A stretch of 64,000 bases of DNA, taken from the NCBI GenBank assembly GCA_023431185.1, contig JAEYXS010000046.1, forward strand, positions 15,903 through 79,902. Reading direction: 5' to 3'. The DNA comes from Verrucomicrobiota bacterium (GTDB lineage Bacteria; Verrucomicrobiota; Verrucomicrobiia; Limisphaerales; JAEYXS01). The position numbers and the translations under genes were made by a program. Under the pieces are notes generated by a model that did not search any database, was not told the DNA's origin, and saw nothing but the letters and a program-made list of their open reading frames with translations. Shown here piece after piece: positions 59,321 to 64,000 of the stretch (positions are counted from its first letter, which is position 1; each line of letters begins with the position of its first letter).

Positions 59321-60454
59321 TCAAAGATTCTTCAGTGCTGCACCCAAAACTGACAGAAGTTTGTTCACATCATCCGTCGTGTTGTAACCATGCAGGGCGA
59401 TGCGGATGCGGCCGGCGTGGTGCATGGCGTGGATGTTCTCATTTTCCAACGCGGCATTGAGCGCGGCGGTTTGCGGGTGGCGGAAGGCCAAGATGCCCGT
59501 AGGCAAATCGGGCTGATGCGGGGCCATGGGCTTCAAGCCCAGTTCGATCAAACCGCGATGAGCTTGCGCCACCAACGGGTCAGCGTGGCGAGAGATGGCT
59601 TCGATACCGATACCTTCCAAATACCTAAGCGAGGCATTCAGGGCGTAAAGCGAAACGAAATTGGGCATGCCGACGGAGAAGCTGGCCGCGCCTTCCTTGG
59701 TGACCGCCCGTTGGAACCGGTCTGACTCAAAAGCGTTGGTGAGATGGAACCAGCCGCCAGCATGAGTGGTCAGCCGTGCCGCACGATGTTGAGGTATGCC
59801 GATGACACAGCCGCCGTGGATGCCCAACGTCCATTTGTGCGTGCTGGAGATGATGATATCCGCATCTGAGCAATCCAGTTGGATGCGTCCCAGAGCTTGG
59901 GTGATATCGACGGAGATCAACGCATTAGGCGCGTGTTTGCGAACGGCGTCACGCAAGGGTGCCCAGGCGACGCGGAAGCCATTGTAGAAGCTGACAAGCG
60001 AGATCTGAACGAGGCGGGTGTTTTCGTTCAGCAAGGGAAGAAGATCATCGATTCGCAATGCGCCTTCCACCGATTGCCAGAGGCGGACGGTGGGCGGTTG
60101 AACGGCGCGCAGCCAAGGGGTTGTTCCCGCCGGAAAGTCGAGATCGGTCACGATCACTTCATCAACTGATTGGAGATTCAGAGCGGTGGCGAGAAGGTTG
60201 TAGGCCTCGGAACTGCAAGAGCAGAAAGAGACTTCAGAAGTCTGAAGGCCGGTCAGGCGGGCACTGATCTCGCGACAGGCTTCCACTTGCGCAAAATGAG
60301 GTTCGCGGCCTTTCATGCCGCGCAGTTTATCCAGCCAGTATTGCTGGATGGCCTCACCGACACAAAGCGGCGGGATGCTCTCGGCGGCAGTATTCAGATA
60401 GGTGAGCGAATTCAGAGCGGGAAAATCCCGGCGACGGCTTTCAGTGGTCAACAT
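59321..60454 (-). CDS. Class V aminotransferase (selenocysteine lyase/isopenicillin-epimerase type)
   Basis: 377 residues, fold type I PLP enzyme. The Schiff-base K207 is in SSTHKWTLGIHGG; the upstream SVDITQALGR carries the PLP-pyridine Asp. LNTAAESIPP is the N-terminal substrate region and FCSCSSEAYNLLATAL the phosphate-binding part. Members include cysteine desulfurases and amino-acid epimerases; no sulfur-assembly gene is nearby, so a small-molecule role is more likely. Confidence 0.88.
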   Translation of the reverse strand: MLTTESRRRDFPALNSLTYLNTAAESIPPLCVGEAIQQYWLDKLRGMKGREPHFAQVEACREISARLTGLQTSEVSFCSCSSEAYNLLATALNLQSVDEVIVTDLDFPAGTTPWLRAVQPPTVRLWQSVEGALRIDDLLPLLNENTRLVQISLVSFYNGFRVAWAPLRDAVRKHAPNALISVDITQALGRIQLDCSDADIIISSTHKWTLGIHGGCVIGIPQHRAARLTTHAGGWFHLTNAFESDRFQRAVTKEGAASFSVGMPNFVSLYALNASLRYLEGIGIEAISRHADPLVAQAHRGLIELGLKPMAPHQPDLPTGILAFRHPQTAALNAALENENIHAMHHAGRIRIALHGYNTTDDVNKLLSVLGAALKNL

Positions 60455-60576
60455 AGCGATGCAAGTGTTGGAATGTTGAAGGCGGCAGGATATTCATACC
60501 GATTGTTGATTCAAAGGCTTAAACCTCAGGAATCAGCATGCCCTCATCTACCAGCATCTGCAAACCAGCAGACCAA

Positions 60577-61137
60577 TCAGGGCTTAGACAGTTGCTCGAT
60601 CCTGGTTTTGAGCTGGGCCGCAGGGTAACGGTCCGAGTTATTCTTGCCGACATGGCGGAAGACCTCCTGCCCGGCTGGATCGATCAGGATCAGTGCGGGA
60701 TAATGCACCACCTGGCCATGGAACTTGTAACCATCCGGAATCTTCAATGCCTTGGCGAGTGCGGCTTCCGGGTCGCGGTAGATCGGGAAATCAGCCAAGG
60801 ATTCTTTGGACATTTTACCGGCCCATTGGCGGATCTCGGATTCGGCGTCGGGCTTGATGAAGACCTGGATGGTATTGGGCAGGTCTTTGGACAGGCTGAT
60901 GTATTCCCGCGTATGGCGCAGGCAGATGGGACATTCTGTCTTGAGCAGAAAATGCAGGACAACATATTTGCCCTTCTGTGCAGACAGGTCAAAGGTGGCA
61001 TCACTGGTAGCGGCTTTCAGGGTAAAGTTCTTCACCGGCTCAGCGGCACCCAATGAAAGCGCCGCGACGAAGAAGCCGAGGAAAAGAGCCAGCCGGCTGG
61101 AGACGAGGACGACAGGATTGCATTGTTTAAGATTCAT
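60577..61137 (-). CDS. Secreted thioredoxin-like protein (redoxin/peroxiredoxin type)
   Basis: 186 residues from ATG 61137 with a Sec signal (LALFLGFFVAALSLGAAE). The thioredoxin fold has ECPICLRH, a CxxC near residue 73, then FKPDAESEI, and ALILIDPAGQEVFRHVG near the C-terminus. It probably reduces or oxidises disulfides outside the cytoplasm. The CPIC motif differs from the CGPC of thioredoxin and the CxxC of TlpA. It stands downstream of a sialidase-fold gene on the same strand (65 bases apart). Confidence 0.8.
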   Translation of the reverse strand: MNLKQCNPVVLVSSRLALFLGFFVAALSLGAAEPVKNFTLKAATSDATFDLSAQKGKYVVLHFLLKTECPICLRHTREYISLSKDLPNTIQVFIKPDAESEIRQWAGKMSKESLADFPIYRDPEAALAKALKIPDGYKFHGQVVHYPALILIDPAGQEVFRHVGKNNSDRYPAAQLKTRIEQLSKP

Positions 61138-61202
61138 CACGGAATATGAGGAGCCAAGGGAATGAATATTCCCGGGCATCTGCAGGAAATCCCGGAAGCG
61201 GC

Positions 61203-62459
61203 TTAAATCCTGTTCCAGCTCTGGTTTGGCTTCGTCCACTGGATGCGCGCGGCATACACGCGGTTGTCCGCACCGTATTTCATAGGGATGGTGTAATCAT
61301 GCGGATTTGGCGGATTCGTCTGCATCCACTCCGCCACCGTCACCCACGTCTCTTTTTCACTCACCTCCACCACGCCGAAATTACCCAACCGCGCGCCCTT
61401 CTCCGGCACGATGACCTGTTCGGCAGCCCGGATGATGTGCATTTTCTCCACATCCACCTGCGCCATGAAGAGCGGTGCGCGATGCCGGAAGACATGATCA
61501 TTGTTCGCCCCGCGCCGCGTATAGACGAGATACAATGCGTCGCTGTGCGTCACCCAGTGCTGTTGAGTGTTGTAATTGCCCAAGTCCGAGCCGTCATCGA
61601 AAGTCCACTTCTTCGGCTCGCTGAACCGCAAACCATCCTGGCTCACGGCCACATAACCCGCCTTGTCATTGCGCATGGTGAGAAAGTAACGGCCCTGAAA
61701 TTTCGTCAATGAAGGTTCATAAAGTCCGCGATCCACCGGCACGACCAGTTCGCTGCCATGCTCCGCATAGCTCAGCACCTTGCCATCGAACTTACAACGC
61801 AACACCGTGGTGGAATACTGTTTGGCCTCCTGTGATTTGAAATAGATGGGCAGCAGAATATCGCCATTCGCCAGATCCACCCGCTGCACACAGCCCGCGC
61901 CCGAGTTGTAGAACTTGCCACCTTCGGGCATCGCCATCGTGACCCACGGCGTCCAGGTGCGCGTCTTCTCATCGTAGATGGAATACGGTGTTTCACGGCG
62001 ACGATTGCTCACCACCTTGTTATTTTGGTAGCGCACCGTGTGGCCGATGCCCAAAAGCTTCTGCGTCTTCGCATGCCACTTGGGCGTGAAATCACAGATG
62101 CCGACGATGGTGCCCTCGGGTTCGTTGCGCCGTCCCAACGTGTCCGTGTGTTCCACAGGCTTCGTCCAAGTCTTGCCGAGATCATCCGTGCGGATGTCAT
62201 TCAGCGGATGGAACACATCACTGCCCATCAACTCCAGCTTCTGCATGGTGAGCACCACCTTGGGGGTCTTACCGGGAATCGCTCCGGCCCGCGGATGAAC
62301 CCAGCAGGTCTTCTTGTCGAAGCCCGTGCTGAGCACATCGAGCTGTTGCCGGTAATTTCTTTCCGCAGCAACCGCAGATGCCAGCGGATTGCACAAAGCT
62401 CCATACGATATCCCGCCAATAAGAGATGCCAGAAATTTGCGGCGGCTGGGTGATTGCAT
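61203..62459 (-). CDS. Tat-exported sialidase-superfamily (BNR-like) protein
   Basis: 418 residues from ATG 62459 with a twin-arginine-type signal (SRRKFLASLIGGISYG). A propeller with the Asp-box-like DDLGKTWTKPVEH and several blades (RTWTPWVTMAMPEGGKF, GLYEPSLTKFQGRYFLTMRNDKAGYVAVSQDGLRFS) suggests a glycan-acting or glycan-binding enzyme. Less regular than the protein at 46769. The substrate is not evident; the frame could begin 12 residues earlier at 62495. Confidence 0.78.
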   Translation of the reverse strand: MQSPSRRKFLASLIGGISYGALCNPLASAVAAERNYRQQLDVLSTGFDKKTCWVHPRAGAIPGKTPKVVLTMQKLELMGSDVFHPLNDIRTDDLGKTWTKPVEHTDTLGRRNEPEGTIVGICDFTPKWHAKTQKLLGIGHTVRYQNNKVVSNRRRETPYSIYDEKTRTWTPWVTMAMPEGGKFYNSGAGCVQRVDLANGDILLPIYFKSQEAKQYSTTVLRCKFDGKVLSYAEHGSELVVPVDRGLYEPSLTKFQGRYFLTMRNDKAGYVAVSQDGLRFSEPKKWTFDDGSDLGNYNTQQHWVTHSDALYLVYTRRGANNDHVFRHRAPLFMAQVDVEKMHIIRAAEQVIVPEKGARLGNFGVVEVSEKETWVTVAEWMQTNPPNPHDYTIPMKYGADNRVYAARIQWTKPNQSWNRI

Positions 62460-62608
62460 AAGAGAAATCGTATGCCTTACATCGACCAAGGACAACCCTG
62501 CAATGACTTGTCCATGGCCAGCTTACGCACCGGCAAAACCCCGGCTTATAACCCCATGAAAACATCGAATTTGCTATATTTTGTGAAGCATCAGACAGTT
62601 TAGGCGTT

Positions 62609-63874
62609 ATGGAGACTCGACGTCCGCACATCGTAGTTCTGGGCGCCGGTTTCGGCGGGTTGACCTTCTGCCAGAAGTTCGCCCTGCCAGACGCGCGCAT
62701 CACCTTGGTTGACCGCACGAATCATCACCTGTTCCAGCCGTTGCTGTATCAGGTGGCCACCGCCGGTCTGTCCGCGCCCGAGATTGCCCAGCCCATCCGC
62801 TCCATACTGTCTGATAAAGAAAATGTCACGGTGCTGATGGACTCGGTGAAGGACATCAAGCTCAAGGAGCGCCAGGTGGTGCTGGAGAAGAAGACGCTGG
62901 ACTACGATTACCTCGTGATCGGTCTGGGCGGAGTGACAAGCTACTTCGGGCATCCAGAATGGGAGGAGCATGCGCCGGGATTGAAGTCGCTCGATGATGC
63001 CTTGCGCATCCGGCGGGAAGTGCTGCTGGCGTTTGAGCGGGCCGAGAATGAGCCGGATAAGGCCGAGCACGACCGCTTGCTCACGGTGGTGGTCGTGGGC
63101 GGCGGTCCGACCGGAGTTGAACTGGCTGGGGCTTTCGCCGAACTGGCCAATCACGTTTTGCGGGATGACTTCCGGCATTGCGACCCGACAGAAGCACGCG
63201 TGGTGCTCATCGAGGCAGCGCCGCGGTTGCTCACGCAGTTCCCAGAGGAGCTGGGGGAGAATGCCCAGAAGAAACTGGTGGAGATGGGTGTGGAGGTGCG
63301 GCTGAACACCAAGGTGAAAAACATCACGCACGGTGTCGTGGAGCTGGAGGATGGGCGCATCGAGACGGAGAACATCATCTGGGCGGCAGGCGTTGGTGGC
63401 AGCCCCTTGACCAAGAAATTGGGTGTGGAATTGGATCGCGGTGGGCGCATCAAGGTGAAGCCGGATTGCAGCGTGCCGGGACATCCCGAGGTGTTCGCCA
63501 TCGGCGATATCGCTTCCTTGGTGGATGGGAATGGGAAGGTAGTGCCGGGTGTTTGTCCGGCGGCCATCCAGATGGGCAGCTTTGTCGCTGGAGTCATTGA
63601 GGAGGATTTGCGCGAGGGCGTGAAACCGCCGGAGCTGCGGGCAGTGTTCAAGTATTGGGACAAGGGCTCAATGGCGACCATCGGGCGCTCGGCGGCCGTG
63701 GCGAAGGCGGGGAATCTGGAAGTGACCGGTTTCATGGCATGGCTCATGTGGCTGTTCATCCACCTGATCTTTCTGGTGGGATTCCGGAACAAGGTCGCGG
63801 TGATGTTCCAGTGGGCTTACTCGTATTTCACGTATAAGCGCGGGTCGCGGATCGTGACGGGGGTTGTGCGATGA
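62609..63874 (+). CDS. ndh: Type II NADH dehydrogenase (NDH-2), membrane-bound
   Basis: 421 residues. The FAD-binding motif VVLGAGFGGLTF and the NADH-binding VVVGGGPTGVELAGAFAEL (near residue 155) are separated by YQVATAGLSAPEIAQPI, typical of NDH-2. EVFAIGDIASLVD holds the second FAD contact; the C-terminal membrane segment WLMWLFIHLIFLVGFRNKVAVMFQWAYSYFT anchors the enzyme. It passes electrons from NADH to quinone without pumping protons. A G/C-rich repeat follows 29 bases after the stop. Confidence 0.93.
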   Translation: METRRPHIVVLGAGFGGLTFCQKFALPDARITLVDRTNHHLFQPLLYQVATAGLSAPEIAQPIRSILSDKENVTVLMDSVKDIKLKERQVVLEKKTLDYDYLVIGLGGVTSYFGHPEWEEHAPGLKSLDDALRIRREVLLAFERAENEPDKAEHDRLLTVVVVGGGPTGVELAGAFAELANHVLRDDFRHCDPTEARVVLIEAAPRLLTQFPEELGENAQKKLVEMGVEVRLNTKVKNITHGVVELEDGRIETENIIWAAGVGGSPLTKKLGVELDRGGRIKVKPDCSVPGHPEVFAIGDIASLVDGNGKVVPGVCPAAIQMGSFVAGVIEEDLREGVKPPELRAVFKYWDKGSMATIGRSAAVAKAGNLEVTGFMAWLMWLFIHLIFLVGFRNKVAVMFQWAYSYFTYKRGSRIVTGVVR

Positions 63875-63903
63875 TGCTTTTCGGCACGAACGGCAATGGG
63901 ATG

Positions 63904-63948
63904 CCCTCTTCCCCCTCATCCCGACCTTCTCCCTTGGGGAGAAGGAGA
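63904..63948. repeat. G/C-rich CCCTCTCCC-type hairpin element, copy 3
   Basis: CCCTCTTCCCCCTCATCCCGACC followed by TTCTCCC-TTG-GGGAGAA. Same layout as copy 2 with several base changes. Behind ndh it may act as a terminator. The remaining 52 bases of the window show nothing recognisable. Confidence 0.7.
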
Positions 63949-64000
63949 CTACGCCGTGGCGGTTAGAGCGGTTTAAAAAATACTGTGGGCGATTGTGCAG

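Overview
The window looks like a chromosome segment from a free-living verrucomicrobium, most likely the Pedosphaera/Limisphaera branch of Verrucomicrobiota. The markers are a prepilin-like protein with a C-terminal H-X9-DG-type motif, a sigma factor - FecR/LamG - DUF1549/DUF1553 cytochrome - DUF1501 operon, a large secreted dehydrogenase with HEAT-like repeats and cytochrome c, an FG-GAP/ASPIC protein, many Tat-exported oxidoreductases, and repeat-dense intergenic DNA built on TTCGATG units. This placement is from recognition of gene families, not from a search. I see no rRNA, tRNA, CRISPR array, prophage or transposase gene.

Layout. 1-9 kb: a partial secreted FAD oxidoreductase, an atypical histidine kinase with a small partner, a Tat-exported Gfo/Idh/MocA oxidoreductase, a prepilin-like protein, a lipoprotein, a secreted esterase-like protein and the large dehydrogenase/cytochrome. 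10.2-11.7 kb: a repeat-dense island in which two copies of a composite repeat flank a GNAT acetyltransferase. 11.7-16.3 kb: small genes (YCII-like, HD-type (p)ppGpp hydrolase-like, unknowns, a minimal HEGLH protein), a sarcosine-oxidase-like enzyme, a second GNAT and a membrane protein. 16.4-20.1 kb: a tightly overlapping set (2OG-Fe(II) oxygenase, nucleotidyltransferase-like/CDP-alcohol phosphotransferase fusion, flippase-like membrane protein, sugar-phosphate-type nucleotidyltransferase) that I predict makes an unusual phosphodiester head group or lipid. 20.1-29.7 kb: housekeeping and catabolic genes including recF, an enolase-superfamily enzyme, a TPR protein and an M48 protease.

30-38.7 kb is a signalling and stress island, all on the + strand: a PocR/AraC regulator, a PAS kinase with its Rcp-type receiver, a receiver-PAS-GAF-HisKA_3 kinase with its NarL-type regulator, a protein of unknown family, a lone receiver, a DUF2934 protein, Hsp20 and a 55-residue basic protein. 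The DUF2934 and Hsp20 genes share a nearly identical 18-base Shine-Dalgarno leader. 39.7-46.7 kb is a co-directional catabolic operon headed by a GntR/UTRA repressor gene with a perfect 9-3-9 palindrome abutting its start codon, followed by an oxidoreductase, an unknown protein, a glycosidase-like protein, a sugar isomerase/epimerase and deoC.

46.8-64 kb: two Asp-box (sialidase-fold) proteins, an SBBP-repeat propeller protein, the sigma/FecR/DUF1553/DUF1501 operon, an MFS - M20 peptidase - amidohydrolase set, a class V aminotransferase, a thioredoxin-like protein and type II NADH dehydrogenase. Three copies of a G/C-rich CCCTCTCCC-type element lie directly after genes. Base composition is patchy on the gene scale, including an abrupt change of codon style inside one gene near 41,550.
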